NCBI RefSeq assembly: GCF_947488025.1
Contig: NZ_CANKYS010000001.1
Location: 558,001 to 622,000 of the forward strand
Source: an uncultured Nocardioides sp.
Lineage (GTDB): Bacteria > Actinomycetota > Actinomycetes > Propionibacteriales > Nocardioidaceae
Reading direction: 5' to 3'
Length of the DNA stretch: 64,000 nucleotides
The notes beneath the pieces are model-generated. The model was not told the DNA's origin, did no database searches, and saw only the letters and a list, made by a program, of their open reading frames with translations. The position numbers and the translations under genes were made by a program. Shown here in pieces: positions 18,551 through 26,668 of this stretch (positions within the stretch are counted from its first letter, which is position 1; every line of letters starts with the position of its first letter).

Positions 18551-19756
18551 GTGCTCCGACGTGTCGCGGTCCTCGCCCTTCCCCTGCTGCTGGCCAGCTC
18601 CTTCGCCCCTCCGGCCGGTGCCGTCGACGGCGAGCCCTCGGCGCGCACGCGTGCGACGCCGCAGGTCGAGCTCGCGTCGTGGAGCAGCTACCGCGACCTC
18701 AAGGCCGGCCAGCGCAAGGGACTCAAGCTCGGGCGCGGACAGGTCTCCCTCCTGAAGGCCAGGCCCCGCACCGTCGCCGGCAAGTCCTACGAGGCCGGCA
18801 CCTGGACCTCTCCGTGGGCCTCCCCGGGCTTCGGGGCGACCGCGATCATCCCGTCGTGGGAGGCCACCGTCCCGGGCCGCACCCTCGTGCGCGTCGAGCT
18901 GCGGGCGCAGGACGCCAGCGGTCGCACCGGCACGTGGGACACCGTGGCCGACTGGGCGCGCACCAACCGCCCCGTGCCCCGCCGGACCTACTCCGGCCAG
19001 GCCGACGACCTCGGCCGGGTCAGCGCCGACACCTGGTTCGCCACCTCCGCCGTGACGGCGTACCAGCTGCGCGTCACCCTCATGCGGCCGAAGGGCTCGA
19101 GCAAGGCGGTCAGCCTCGAGCGCGTCGGCGCGGTCGCCTCGGCGGACGCGACCGCGGCGCGGCCGACCTCGCAGCCCGGCCCGGCGGCCGGCACCGTCCT
19201 GCCCGTGCCGACGTACTCCCAGATGGTCCACAGCGGCCACTACCCCACCTGGGGCGGCGGCGGCGAGGCGTGGTGCTCACCCACGTCGCTGGCGATGGTG
19301 CTCGCCTACCACGGCATCTCCCCGACCCCCACCGGCATCACGGCCGGGCACGCCGACGCCGTCGTGGACCACACCGCCAAGATGGTCTACGACCACGGCT
19401 ACCGCGGCACCGGCAACTGGGCCTTCAACACCGCCTACGCCGCCACGCTGGTCGGGGGCGACTCCTACGTCACCCGGATGCGCGACCTGCGCGAGGCCGA
19501 GGACTTCATCGCCGCCGGGGTGCCGCTGATCGTCTCGATCGCCTTCGGGCGCAACCAGCTCACCGGAGCCCCGATCTCGGCCAGCAACGGCCACGTGCTG
19601 GTCGTCGTCGGCTTCGAGTCCGACGGCGACGTCGTGGTCAACGACCCCGCCGGCGCCACCAACGCCGACGTGCGCCGCGTCTACGACCGTGCCCAGTTCG
19701 AGCGGATCTGGATCGCCGCCTCCGGCGGGACGGCGTACGTCGTCCGCAACGGCTGA
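18551..19756 (+). CDS. Secreted C39-like cysteine peptidase
   Basis: A 401-residue exported protein with a signal peptide (about residues 1-26, VAVLALPLLLASSFAPPAGA). About 190 residues of beta-rich domain precede a papain-like C39-type domain (peptidase_C39_2 group). Catalytic Cys is in EAWCSPTSLAM, His in NGHVLVVVGF and Asp in VVNDPAG. It could hydrolyse peptides or transfer acyl groups in the cell wall; the substrate is unknown. GTG at 18551 is favoured because TATCGT ends 6 nt upstream and the signal peptide starts there. An ATG ten codons upstream would precede that -10 element. Confidence 0.82.
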   Translation: MLRRVAVLALPLLLASSFAPPAGAVDGEPSARTRATPQVELASWSSYRDLKAGQRKGLKLGRGQVSLLKARPRTVAGKSYEAGTWTSPWASPGFGATAIIPSWEATVPGRTLVRVELRAQDASGRTGTWDTVADWARTNRPVPRRTYSGQADDLGRVSADTWFATSAVTAYQLRVTLMRPKGSSKAVSLERVGAVASADATAARPTSQPGPAAGTVLPVPTYSQMVHSGHYPTWGGGGEAWCSPTSLAMVLAYHGISPTPTGITAGHADAVVDHTAKMVYDHGYRGTGNWAFNTAYAATLVGGDSYVTRMRDLREAEDFIAAGVPLIVSIAFGRNQLTGAPISASNGHVLVVVGFESDGDVVVNDPAGATNADVRRVYDRAQFERIWIAASGGTAYVVRNG

Positions 19757-19770
19757 CACCGGGGAGCTGC

Positions 19771-21288
19771 TCAGCCGGCGCTGAACTCCACCGCGTGCCA
19801 GCCCGTGGCCCCGTCGGGGTCCGGGGAGCGTACGACGCTGGTCTGGGTCTCGCCGTCCTTGCCGGTCGCCCGGACCCGGACCTCGTGGTCCCCCTCGGGC
19901 ACGTCGATCGTCACCGACCACTGCACCCACGTGTCCACCGACGGGACGCCGCCGAGCTCGGCGCGGGTCCACGCGCCGCCGTCGACCTGCACCTCGACGG
20001 AGTCGATGCCGGTGTGCTGGTGCCAGGCCACGCCGCCGAACGTCACGGCCCCGGCCGGCACCTCGGCACCCCCGCGCGGGACGTCGATGCGCGACGCGAC
20101 CTTGACCGGCCCCTCCGCCGACCAGCCCCTCGTCGTCCAGTAGCCGGTCGAGCGGGCGAAGGTGCTGACCTCGAGGTCGACGACCCACTTGGTGGCCGAC
20201 ACGTAGCCGTAGAGACCGGGCACGATCGTGCGCACCGGGAAGCCGTGCTCGATGGGCAGCGGATAGCCGTTCATCGCGACGGCGAGCATCGCGTCGCGAT
20301 CGTCGGTCAGGGCCTCGAGGGGGGTCGCGCAGGTCCAGCCGTCGTGGGAGGTCTGGAGCACGCAGTCGGCCTCGGCGTCGACGCCCAGCCCGGCCAGCAG
20401 GTCGGCGAGGCGGATGCCGCTCCAGCGGGCGTTGCCCACGAGTTCGCCGCCGACCTCGTTGCTCACGCAGCTGAGCGTGATCCACGACTCCGTCATCTGG
20501 CGCGCGACGAGGTCGGAGTAGCTCAGGGTGAGCTCCCGGTCGACCATCCCGTGGATGCGCAGGGACCACTCGTCCGGCTCGATGGTCGGCTTCGCGATGG
20601 TCGTGTCGATCAGGTAGAAGTCGTCGGCCGGCGTCTGCCACGGGGTGATCCCGGCCAGCCCGATCGCGGTGCCGGCCGGTGGCTGGCGCCGGGTCACGCC
20701 CGGGATGCGCAGCAGCCGGCGGCTGACCTCGACGTGGCGGCGACCTGCGCCGACCAGCCGGCCGGCGACCGCGATGCCGACGGCGGCCACCGACACCGCC
20801 CCGGCGACCATGAGGAACACCCGTCGCTCGCGCGAGGCCAGGTCGGGCCGGCCCCGGCCCCGGTGCAGGGCGTCGGTGAGGGCGGAATGCAGCGTCACCC
20901 AGGTGAGCAGCCCGACGGCGACCGGCAGCGCGTCGACCGCACCGGCGCCCCGCTGGCTCAGCACCGCGGCCAGGCCCAGCCCGGCAAGGGGCAACCAGAC
21001 GAGCAGCGGGCGGTACCACCCGCCGCGTCCCAGCAGGCCGGCCAGGGCGAAGCAGCCCAGCAGCAGGAGCAGGATGACGCCGACGAGGAACGGCTTGTCG
21101 TAGTGGCCCAGCACGGAGATGGCCCGTTCGGCCACCGGGCCAGGGGTGAGCCGGATGACCGACTCGGCCACCGCCACGACCGGCGCCTCCCGGATGGTGA
21201 GCACCATCGCGGTCGCATAGCTCGTCGCCAGCCCCGCGAGACCGGCCACGACTCCGGCGAGCACCCAGGGAGTACGGCGAACGGTCAC
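19771..21288 (-). CDS. Membrane molybdopterin oxidoreductase, sulfite-oxidase fold
   Basis: A 505-residue protein with several membrane helices in the first 170 residues. The C-terminal two thirds is an oxidoreductase molybdopterin-binding domain of the sulfite oxidase/YedY family. The molybdenum-ligand cysteine is Cys274 in TLSCVSNEVGG. A C-terminal Mo-cofactor dimerisation (Ig-like) domain follows from about residue 410. The catalytic part is predicted to face outside. Physiological substrates of such actinobacterial proteins are not settled. The GTG at 21288 precedes the first helix; reading frames further upstream run antisense through ispF and ispD. It is divergent from ispF. Confidence 0.85.
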   Translation of the reverse strand: MTVRRTPWVLAGVVAGLAGLATSYATAMVLTIREAPVVAVAESVIRLTPGPVAERAISVLGHYDKPFLVGVILLLLLGCFALAGLLGRGGWYRPLLVWLPLAGLGLAAVLSQRGAGAVDALPVAVGLLTWVTLHSALTDALHRGRGRPDLASRERRVFLMVAGAVSVAAVGIAVAGRLVGAGRRHVEVSRRLLRIPGVTRRQPPAGTAIGLAGITPWQTPADDFYLIDTTIAKPTIEPDEWSLRIHGMVDRELTLSYSDLVARQMTESWITLSCVSNEVGGELVGNARWSGIRLADLLAGLGVDAEADCVLQTSHDGWTCATPLEALTDDRDAMLAVAMNGYPLPIEHGFPVRTIVPGLYGYVSATKWVVDLEVSTFARSTGYWTTRGWSAEGPVKVASRIDVPRGGAEVPAGAVTFGGVAWHQHTGIDSVEVQVDGGAWTRAELGGVPSVDTWVQWSVTIDVPEGDHEVRVRATGKDGETQTSVVRSPDPDGATGWHAVEFSAG

Positions 21289-21325
21289 GCGACCATTGTG
21301 ACGGGGCGTCCGGCATGATGCCGAC

Positions 21326-21811
21326 GTGACCTCCCCCTTCCCCGTCCCGCGGATCGGCATCGGCACCGACGTGCACCGGCTCGTCGCAGGCGTGCCCATG
21401 CACGTCGCCGGCCTGGCGTGGCCCGACGAGCCGGCCGGCCTCGAGGGCCACTCCGACGCCGACGTGGCCGCCCACGCCGCGTGTGACGCGCTCTTCTCCG
21501 CGTCGGGTCTCGGCGACCTGGGCAGCAACTTCGGCACGTCCGCGCCCGAGTGGGCCGGCGCGTCGGGTGCGACGCTGCTCGCGGAGACCGCCCGCCGGGT
21601 GCGGGCCGAGGGCTGGGAGATCGGCAACGTCGCCGTGCAGGTGATCGGCAATGTCCCCCGCCTCGGCCCGCGCCGCGACGAGGCCGTCGCCGCCCTGTCT
21701 TCTGCACTCGGAGCGCCGGTGAGCCTGTCCGCCACCACCACCGACGGCCTCGGGCTGACCGGCCGCGGTGAGGGCGTGGCGGCGATCGCCACCGCGCTCC
21801 TCACCCGCTGA
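21326..21811 (+). CDS. ispF: 2-C-methyl-D-erythritol 2,4-cyclodiphosphate synthase
   Basis: A 161-residue MEP-pathway enzyme that cyclises CDP-methylerythritol 2-phosphate. Metal ligands are Asp15 and His17 in GTDVHRL and His50 in [15 protein letters not shown]. The C-terminal [16 protein letters not shown] is the usual family end. The start is GTG, 8 bp before the next gene. In mycobacteria the order is carD-ispD-ispF-cysS-rlmB on one strand. Here ispF and ispD are flipped relative to carD and cysS, and ispF comes first. Confidence 0.94.
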   Translation: MTSPFPVPRIGIGTDVHRLVAGVPMHVAGLAWPDEPAGLEGHSDADVAAHAACDALFSASGLGDLGSNFGTSAPEWAGASGATLLAETARRVRAEGWEIGNVAVQVIGNVPRLGPRRDEAVAALSSALGAPVSLSATTTDGLGLTGRGEGVAAIATALLTR

Positions 21812-21819
21812 GGCCGCGC

Positions 21820-22503
21820 GTGTCCACCGCTGTCGTCATCCTCGCCGCCGGCTCCGGCAGCCGGGTCGGGGCAGAGGTCAACAAGGTGCTGCTCCCGCTG
21901 CGCGGGGTCCCGGTGCTCGTGTGGTCGGTGCGCGACGCGCTCGCCCTGCCCGACGTACGCCGTCTCGTGCTCGTCGTGCGCCCCGAGGACCGGGCCGCCG
22001 TCGAGGCCGCCGTCGCCCCGCACCTCGGTGACCGCGAGGTGCTGGTCGTCGACGGGGGCGCCACCCGGCACGCATCGGAGTGGGCCGCCCTCCGGGTCCT
22101 CGCCCCCGCCATCGAGGCGGGCGAGGTCGACGTCGTGGTCGTCCACGACGGGGCCCGGCCGCTCGCCGGGCGTCCGCTGTGGGAGGCCGTGGTCTCCACC
22201 GCCCGCGAGGTGGGCGGCGCCATCCCGGTGGTCCCGGTGACCCAGCTCCTGCGCGCGAACCACACGCTCGTCACCGAGCACGTGGGCGGGGTGCAGACCC
22301 CGCAGGCCTTCCGTGCCGCCGACGTGCTCGAGGCCTACCGGGCCGCCTCGGCCGAGGGGTTCGAGGGCACCGACACCTCGGCGTGCGTCTCGGCCTACCG
22401 CGACGTCGAGGTCGCGGCCGTCGCCGGCAGCCCGCTCAACCTCAAGGTCACCTTCCCCGAGGACGTCGCGCTCGCGGAGGAGCTCAGCCCGACCGGGTCG
22501 TGA
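21820..22503 (+). CDS. ispD: 2-C-methyl-D-erythritol 4-phosphate cytidylyltransferase
   Basis: A 227-residue nucleotidyltransferase making CDP-methylerythritol. The CTP-binding loop AAGSGSRVG (residues 9-17) with Lys22 is intact, as are [15 protein letters not shown] and the late lysine of LKVTFPED. It departs from the family where PVTDTIK is expected. Here the sequence is [12 protein letters not shown], with no acidic residue or lysine. The neighbouring minus-strand IspD-like protein keeps that motif. The GTG start follows ispF by 8 bp, so the two are likely co-transcribed. The 3' end overlaps the convergent IspD-like gene by 20 bp. Confidence 0.88.
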   Translation: MSTAVVILAAGSGSRVGAEVNKVLLPLRGVPVLVWSVRDALALPDVRRLVLVVRPEDRAAVEAAVAPHLGDREVLVVDGGATRHASEWAALRVLAPAIEAGEVDVVVVHDGARPLAGRPLWEAVVSTAREVGGAIPVVPVTQLLRANHTLVTEHVGGVQTPQAFRAADVLEAYRAASAEGFEGTDTSACVSAYRDVEVAAVAGSPLNLKVTFPEDVALAEELSPTGS

Positions 22504-23077
22504 GCGCGTCGAGGAGGCGTACGTCGTCGGCCGAGGACACCCGCCGCCCCTCGGGGGGTGCGTCCATCGTGTCGACCGCGTGACCTGCCGCGGCCAGGTC
22601 GGCGACGGCCCGGGCCAGGTCGGTCGACGGCCGCTGCGGCAGCGTGGCCAGGACGGCGGCGGGAAGCACGAGCGGGGACGCGACGGCGACCAGGGCGTCA
22701 CGGTCGAGCGTCTCCCCGACCAGCTGCCCCGCGTCGCCGCCGGTCACCACCTTGACGGTGTCGGTGACCGGGCGGGTGCCCACCACGGGGCGGCCCGACG
22801 CGCGGGCGTGCTCGAGGCACGCGGCAAGGAAGGCGGGCGGGGTCATCGGGCACAACGCGTCGTGGAGGACCAGGTCCTCCCCCGAATCGACGAGCCCCTC
22901 CCAGGAGACCGTCGCGTCGGCGAGGTCGACGCCGGACTCCCCGAGCGCCCAGGCGGCGCAGGCCACCAGCGCCTCGCCGTGGATGAGCGTGTAGGGCAGG
23001 GCTCCGCGGCCCTCCTCCAGAACGAGACCGAGGCCCCTGGGAACGTCGTCCCAGGGGCCTCGACCAGCGTCGTCCAC
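22484..23077 (-). CDS. IspD-like protein lacking the CTP-binding loop
   Basis: A 197-residue protein aligning with the second half of Isp[13 protein letters not shown] matches the VHDAARPLTP region, [10 protein letters not shown] is a perfect PVTDTVK motif, and [13 protein letters not shown] and STDLARAV follow. The N-terminal G-x-G-x-R loop and its lysine are absent; that place is taken by [20 protein letters not shown]. It is therefore probably not a cytidylyltransferase on its own. The GTG at 23077 is the only possible start before the conserved part and lies 2 nt after the carD stop. A 13-bp-stem inverted repeat forms its first codons. It may be a regulatory paralogue or a partner of IspD. 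Confidence 0.7.
   Translation of the reverse strand: MDDAGRGPWDDVPRGLGLVLEEGRGALPYTLIHGEALVACAAWALGESGVDLADATVSWEGLVDSGEDLVLHDALCPMTPPAFLAACLEHARASGRPVVGTRPVTDTVKVVTGGDAGQLVGETLDRDALVAVASPLVLPAAVLATLPQRPSTDLARAVADLAAAGHAVDTMDAPPEGRRVSSADDVRLLDALTTRSG
23030..23061 (-). repeat. 13-bp inverted repeat after carD
   Basis: GAGGCCCCTGGGA (23030-23042) and TCCCAGGGGCCTC (23049-23061) pair perfectly around a 6-nt loop. It starts about 20 nt downstream of the carD stop and lies inside codons 6-16 of the IspD-like frame. In the minus-strand sense it is preceded by CGCTGGTCGAGG, the left end of the dispersed hairpin family; the right end does not match. It could attenuate read-through from carD. Confidence 0.65.
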
Positions 23078-23079
23078 GC

Positions 23080-23565
23080 TCAGGAGGCGAGCACCTCGTC
23101 GAGCATGGCCTCGGCCTTGTCCTCGTTGGTCTTCTCGGCGAGCGCGAGCTCGGAGACCAGGATCTGGCGAGCCTTGGCCAGCATCCGCTTCTCGCCGGCG
23201 GAGAGGCCACGGTCACGCTCGCGGCGCCACAGGTCGCGCACGACCTCGGACACCTTCATCACGTCACCGGAGTGCAGCTTCTCCAGGTTGGCCTTGTAGC
23301 GGCGTGACCAGTTGGTCGGCTCCTCGACGTGGGCCGCACGCAGCACGTCGAACACGCGGTCGAGGCCCTCCTTGTCGACGACGTCGCGGACGCCGACGAG
23401 ATCGAGGTTGCAGGCCGGGACGCGCACGACCAGGTCCTGCTGTGCGACGATCCTGAGGACGAGGTACTGCCGGTCCTCTCCCTTGATCGTCCGCATCTCG
23501 ATGTCCTCGATGACCGCGGCCCCGTGATTGGGATAGACGACCGTTTCGCCAACGGTGAAAGTCAT
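23080..23565 (-). CDS. carD: CarD family transcriptional regulator
   Basis: A 161-residue essential-type RNA polymerase regulator. The N-terminal Tudor-like domain that binds the RNAP beta subunit is [19 protein letters not shown]. The helical DNA-binding domain contains the conserved [13 protein letters not shown], whose Trp stabilises open promoter complexes in mycobacterial CarD. Length and sequence are canonical. AAGGGG lies 8 nt upstream of the ATG. It is expected to act at rRNA and other promoters. Its downstream partner here is the IspD-like gene, in the place normally held by ispD. Confidence 0.95.
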   Translation of the reverse strand: MTFTVGETVVYPNHGAAVIEDIEMRTIKGEDRQYLVLRIVAQQDLVVRVPACNLDLVGVRDVVDKEGLDRVFDVLRAAHVEEPTNWSRRYKANLEKLHSGDVMKVSEVVRDLWRRERDRGLSAGEKRMLAKARQILVSELALAEKTNEDKAEAMLDEVLAS

Positions 23566-23592
23566 ATGTTCAGTTCCCCTTCCTAGGTGAAC

Positions 23593-23601
23593 ATTCTAAC
23601 A
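23593..23601 (-). promoter_or_regulatory. carD promoter, extended -10
   Basis: On the minus strand TGTTAGAAT gives an extended -10 (TGN plus TAGAAT) about 28 nt before the carD ATG, leaving a leader of roughly 20 nt. No good -35 hexamer is visible at 16-18 bp, consistent with an extended -10 promoter. Confidence 0.55.
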
Positions 23602-23755
23602 CGGCTCCGGGACACCTCCTGACGCGTTTGCGCAGGTCAGAGGCCCTGTCCGGGCTTGACAGATCGCGTGGTGCTGTGGTGCGCGCCCTCCCTCGGACCG
23701 CCGCCGGACCGCCGTCCGCCCGCCGCCGGACCACTGCTGGTCCATACTGCGCCCC

Positions 23756-24466
23756 ATGCCTCGGGCCCTCGTGACGACTCCGTCGCTGCTCCTCGTCCGG
23801 GCAGCGCACCCACGCCAGGCCCTGGCCACCGCGGCCGTCCTGGGTGCCGCCGCGGCCGTCGCCGGGCGCCCGCTGCGCGAGGTCGGCCTGGTCGCCACCA
23901 CGGTGCTCGTCGGGCAGTCGCTGCTGGGCTGGTCGGACGACCTCGTCGACCGGGAGCGCGACGCGCGGCGGAGCCCCGGCAAGCCGCTCGCCGGAGGTCG
24001 TCTCGACCCGGGGACGGTCTGGTTCGCCCTCACCTGCGCAGTGCTGCTCGTCGTGCCCCTCGCGGTGGCCAACGGACGCCGGGCCGGGGCGACGTACCTC
24101 GCCCTCCTCGTCGTGTCCGCGGTCGGCGACCGGTTGCTCCGTGCGCGGGCGCTGTCGTTCGTGCCCTGGATGGTGAGCTTCGCGCTCTACCCCGCGTTCC
24201 TGGCGTACGGCGGCTGGGGCGGGGTCGGCGCCCCGACACCGCCGACGCCCGTGCTGGTCGCCCTCGCGGCGGCCCTCGGACTGGGCGTCCACGTGCTGCT
24301 CGCGCTGCCGGGCCTCGTGCACGACCACGAGGAGGGTGAGAAGTCCTTCCCGATGCTCGTGGCGCTGCGCACCGGCACGCCGCGCCTCCTCCTGCTCGCA
24401 GGCGTGTGGACGGGGCTCGTCGTCGCCGCGATCCTGATCGCAGGGCGGACCGTCGGGCTGACCTGA
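23756..24466 (+). CDS. UbiA-like prenyltransferase, SCO3242-type
   Basis: A 236-residue membrane protein with about 7-8 helices. The prenyl-diphosphate-binding aspartate motif is WSDDLVDRERD (about residues 60-70), followed by the family-typical SPGKPLAGG. A second, weaker acidic motif is HDHEEGEKSFP near residue 190. It is about 50 residues shorter than typical UbiA or MenA enzymes. The prenyl acceptor is unknown; quinone or lipid prenylation are the usual roles. A CATACT 7 nt before ATG suggests a leaderless start. The upstream 190-bp gap also holds the carD promoter and a small GGACCA/TGGTCC inverted repeat. Confidence 0.75.
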   Translation: MPRALVTTPSLLLVRAAHPRQALATAAVLGAAAAVAGRPLREVGLVATTVLVGQSLLGWSDDLVDRERDARRSPGKPLAGGRLDPGTVWFALTCAVLLVVPLAVANGRRAGATYLALLVVSAVGDRLLRARALSFVPWMVSFALYPAFLAYGGWGGVGAPTPPTPVLVALAAALGLGVHVLLALPGLVHDHEEGEKSFPMLVALRTGTPRLLLLAGVWTGLVVAAILIAGRTVGLT

Positions 24467-24487
24467 GCCGACGCTAGGCTGTCCGCC

Positions 24488-24970
24488 ATGCGACTCCGAT
24501 CACTCGCGACCGCCGCCGCGGTCATCGCGCTCGCCGCACCGCTGACCTCCTGCGGGTTCGACTACGCCACCGAGCGCGACTACACCCCCGCCGGCGGCGC
24601 CAACAACCGCGAGGGCGTCGTCGACCTCCTCTCCGCCGTGGTCGTCTCCGGCGCCGAGGGGTCCGGGACCTTCGTGGCCTCGCTGTCCAACAACGACGGC
24701 TCCGAGGAGCAGTCGCTCACCGGGATCTCCGGCGTCCCCGGGAGCGATGGTGCGACCATCGAGGCCGCCGAGTTCGAGCCCATCACCGTGCCGGCCGACG
24801 GCCTGGTCAACCTGGCCGACCCCCCCGCCGGCATCGTCCTGACCGGCGAGTTCACCGCCGGCGACTTCGTCCCCCTCGCCATCGACTTCGGCAACGGGGA
24901 GCGCATCTCGCTCAACGTCCCCGTCGTCGCGAACGACACCGGCTACTGGGAAGGCATGGACGCCTCATGA
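24488..24970 (+). CDS. Predicted lipoprotein of unknown function
   Basis: A 160-residue protein with a lipoprotein signal. The lipobox LTSC predicts acylation at Cys22, followed by a mature beta-rich domain ([27 protein letters not shown]). Similar small lipoproteins occur beside phosphate or phosphoglycerate-mutase genes in other actinomycetes (recollection). The fold may resemble copper chaperones, but the Met/His ligands of PCuAC are not evident. TAGGCT (24475-24480) is 7 nt before ATG, so the transcript is probably leaderless. The stop overlaps the ATG of the mutase gene (ATGA), coupling the two. Confidence 0.75.
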   Translation: MRLRSLATAAAVIALAAPLTSCGFDYATERDYTPAGGANNREGVVDLLSAVVVSGAEGSGTFVASLSNNDGSEEQSLTGISGVPGSDGATIEAAEFEPITVPADGLVNLADPPAGIVLTGEFTAGDFVPLAIDFGNGERISLNVPVVANDTGYWEGMDAS

Positions 24971-25710
24971 CACACACGCTCGTCCTGCTCCGCCACGGCG
25001 AGAGCGAGTGGAACGCCAAGAACCTCTTCACCGGGTGGGTCGACGTCGACCTCACGGAGAAGGGCCGCGCGGAGGCGGTCCGAGGGGGCGAGCTCCTCGT
25101 CGAGGCGGGCCTGCTCCCCGACGTCGTGCACACCTCGCTGCAGCGCCGCGCCATCACCACCGCGCACCTGTCGCTCGACGCCGCCGACCGCCACTGGATC
25201 CCGGTGAAGCGCTCCTGGCGCCTCAACGAGCGTCACTACGGCGCGCTCCAGGGCAAGGACAAGAAGCAGACGCTCGACCAGTACGGCGAGGAGCAGTTCA
25301 TGCTCTGGCGCCGCTCCTTCGACACCCCGCCGCCGCCGCTCGACGACTCCTCGGAGTTCTCCCAGGCCTCCGACCCGCGCTACGCCGACCTCGGTGACGA
25401 GCTGCCGCGCACCGAGTGCCTCAAGGACGTCATCGCCCGGTTCCTGCCGTACTGGGACGCCGAGATCGTGCCGGACCTCCAGGCCGGCAAGACCGTACTG
25501 GTGGCCGCCCACGGCAACAGCCTGCGCGCGCTGGTCAAGCACCTCGACGGCATCAGCGACGAGGACATCGCGGGGCTCAACATCCCCACCGGCATGCCGC
25601 TGGTCTACCGCCTCGACGAGGACATGCGTCCCACCGTCGCCGGCGGCGAGTACCTCGACCCCGAGGCCGCCGCGGCCGCAGCCGCGGCCGTCGCCAACCA
25701 GGGTCGCTGA
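24967..25710 (+). CDS. gpmA: 2,3-bisphosphoglycerate-dependent phosphoglycerate mutase
   Basis: A 247-residue glycolytic enzyme interconverting 3- and 2-phosphoglycerate. The phosphohistidine motif [10 protein letters not shown] is at the N-terminus. [24 protein letters not shown] and the second catalytic histidine in [14 protein letters not shown] follow. Its length and the insert are typical of dPGM rather than cobalamin or PhoE-type relatives. In mycobacteria gpm1 is next to senX3-regX3 and mshA. The same genes are here, but phoU lies between gpm and senX3. Confidence 0.95.
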   Translation: MTHTLVLLRHGESEWNAKNLFTGWVDVDLTEKGRAEAVRGGELLVEAGLLPDVVHTSLQRRAITTAHLSLDAADRHWIPVKRSWRLNERHYGALQGKDKKQTLDQYGEEQFMLWRRSFDTPPPPLDDSSEFSQASDPRYADLGDELPRTECLKDVIARFLPYWDAEIVPDLQAGKTVLVAAHGNSLRALVKHLDGISDEDIAGLNIPTGMPLVYRLDEDMRPTVAGGEYLDPEAAAAAAAAVANQGR

Positions 25711-25715
25711 CCAGT

Positions 25716-25808
25716 CCGGGGCGAGGAACGAGCCCCGGGACGTGGGGTCAGCGAGATTGAGCAAGCCCCGCGGCTGAGGAACGAAGCCGCGACGGGCGCG
25801 TCGAAACC
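25716..25808 (+). repeat. Hairpin repeats D1 and D2 (gpm-phoU gap)
   Basis: Two hairpins share the loop GAGGAACGA. D1 is CCGGGGC / GCCCCGG (25716-25738). D2 is CGCGGCT / AGCCGCG (25769-25791). D2 continues outward through a 2-nt bulge to GCCC/GGGC, then GATTGAGCA on the left and GTCGAAACC on the right. The site is between the convergent 3' ends of gpmA and phoU. The same construction with different stem sequences occurs after regX3. A terminator or RNA-processing role is possible; no T-run follows. The rest of the gap (25809-25897) shows nothing recognisable. Confidence 0.7.
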
Positions 25809-25897
25809 GGCCACGTTCCGTATCGCGGTGAATGACGCAGCTCTTCGGCGTCCGGAACCTGCGCCACGCACCGCTCGGCGGGTGAGAGGGGCGTACG

Positions 25898-26548
25898 TCA
25901 GTCGCGCGCGGGCATGTCGCCGGTGACGACGAAGACGACGCGGTTGGCGACCGAGACGGCGTGGTCGGCGATGCGCTCGTAGTAGCGCCCGAGGAGGGCG
26001 ATGTCGACGGCGGCCTCGACGCCGTGCTGCCAGTCGTTGGACAGCAGCTCGGTGAAGCTCTTGCGGCGAAGCTGGTCCATCACCTCGTCGTCGCGACCGA
26101 GCTCGATGGCCGCCTCGACGTCACGGTCGATGATGATGCTACGCACCCGACGGACCATGTCCTCGGCGGTCGCGGCCATCTTCTCCATCGTCGGCCGCAG
26201 CTCGTCGGGGACCGCGACGGACGGCACCCGCAGGCGCGCGATCTTGGCGACGTGGACCGACAGATCGCCCATCCGCTCGAGCTCGCTGACCATCCGCAGC
26301 GCCGAGACGATGACACGCAGGTCGCCGGCGACGGGCTGCTGGAGCGACAGCAGCGCGAACGCGGTGTCGTCGACCCGCTCGCGGGCCGCGTCGATCGCCT
26401 TGTCGTTGCCGATCACCTGCTCGGCGGTGTGCACGTCGCCGGTCATCAACGCCTTGGTGGCCTCGCGTACGGCGATCTCGACCTGTCCGCAGATCTCGGA
26501 CAGGTCGGCGAAGATGCCGTCGAGCTGGTCATGGAAAGCCTCACGCAT
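25898..26548 (-). CDS. phoU: PhoU phosphate-signalling protein
   Basis: A 216-residue all-helical protein made of two PhoU repeats. The E/DxxxD metal motifs are visible in SELERMGDLSVHVAKIA and YERIADHAVSVANRV. It is a negative modulator linking the Pst phosphate transporter to the PhoR-type kinase. The ATG at 26548 begins the canonical MREAFHDQLD; longer frames run antisense through senX3. It is divergent from senX3-regX3 with a PHO box between, as in the phoU/phoR-phoP locus of Streptomyces. Confidence 0.94.
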   Translation of the reverse strand: MREAFHDQLDGIFADLSEICGQVEIAVREATKALMTGDVHTAEQVIGNDKAIDAARERVDDTAFALLSLQQPVAGDLRVIVSALRMVSELERMGDLSVHVAKIARLRVPSVAVPDELRPTMEKMAATAEDMVRRVRSIIIDRDVEAAIELGRDDEVMDQLRRKSFTELLSNDWQHGVEAAVDIALLGRYYERIADHAVSVANRVVFVVTGDMPARD

Positions 26549-26587
26549 GTCGGGCACTGTAGGCAATCGAAGCGAACAGATGTGCGT

Positions 26588-26609
26588 GCTCGATGAACGA
26601 GGGGTGAAC
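26588..26609 (-). promoter_or_regulatory. PHO box (two 11-bp direct repeats)
   Basis: Reading the minus strand, GTTCACCCCTC is followed at once by GTTCATCGAGC. These are two tandem 11-bp units matching the GTTCACC-type direct repeats bound by actinobacterial PhoP/RegX3. A third partial unit (GTTCGCTTCGA) follows about 10 nt further on. The box lies in the 120-bp region between phoU and senX3 and so could serve autoregulation of both divergent units under phosphate limitation. Confidence 0.75.
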
Positions 26610-26668
26610 ACTCCGTGCCCCGTGTCCATCCGGTCAGGGCGCACGCTCGCGATGCGTACGATGAGGAC

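Noticed and set aside
19771..22701. 976-codon frame extending the molybdopterin oxidoreductase through ispF and ispD
   Set aside because: The extension is antisense to two conserved enzymes; the protein's own membrane anchor begins at GTG 21288.
23586..23592. GTTCACC on the minus strand in the carD leader as a PHO box
   Set aside because: Only one unit; the next 11 bp do not repeat it.
23656..23661. Perfect TTGACA on the plus strand upstream of the UbiA-like gene
   Set aside because: At 16-18 bp downstream there is only GC-rich sequence (GTGCGC), with no -10 match.
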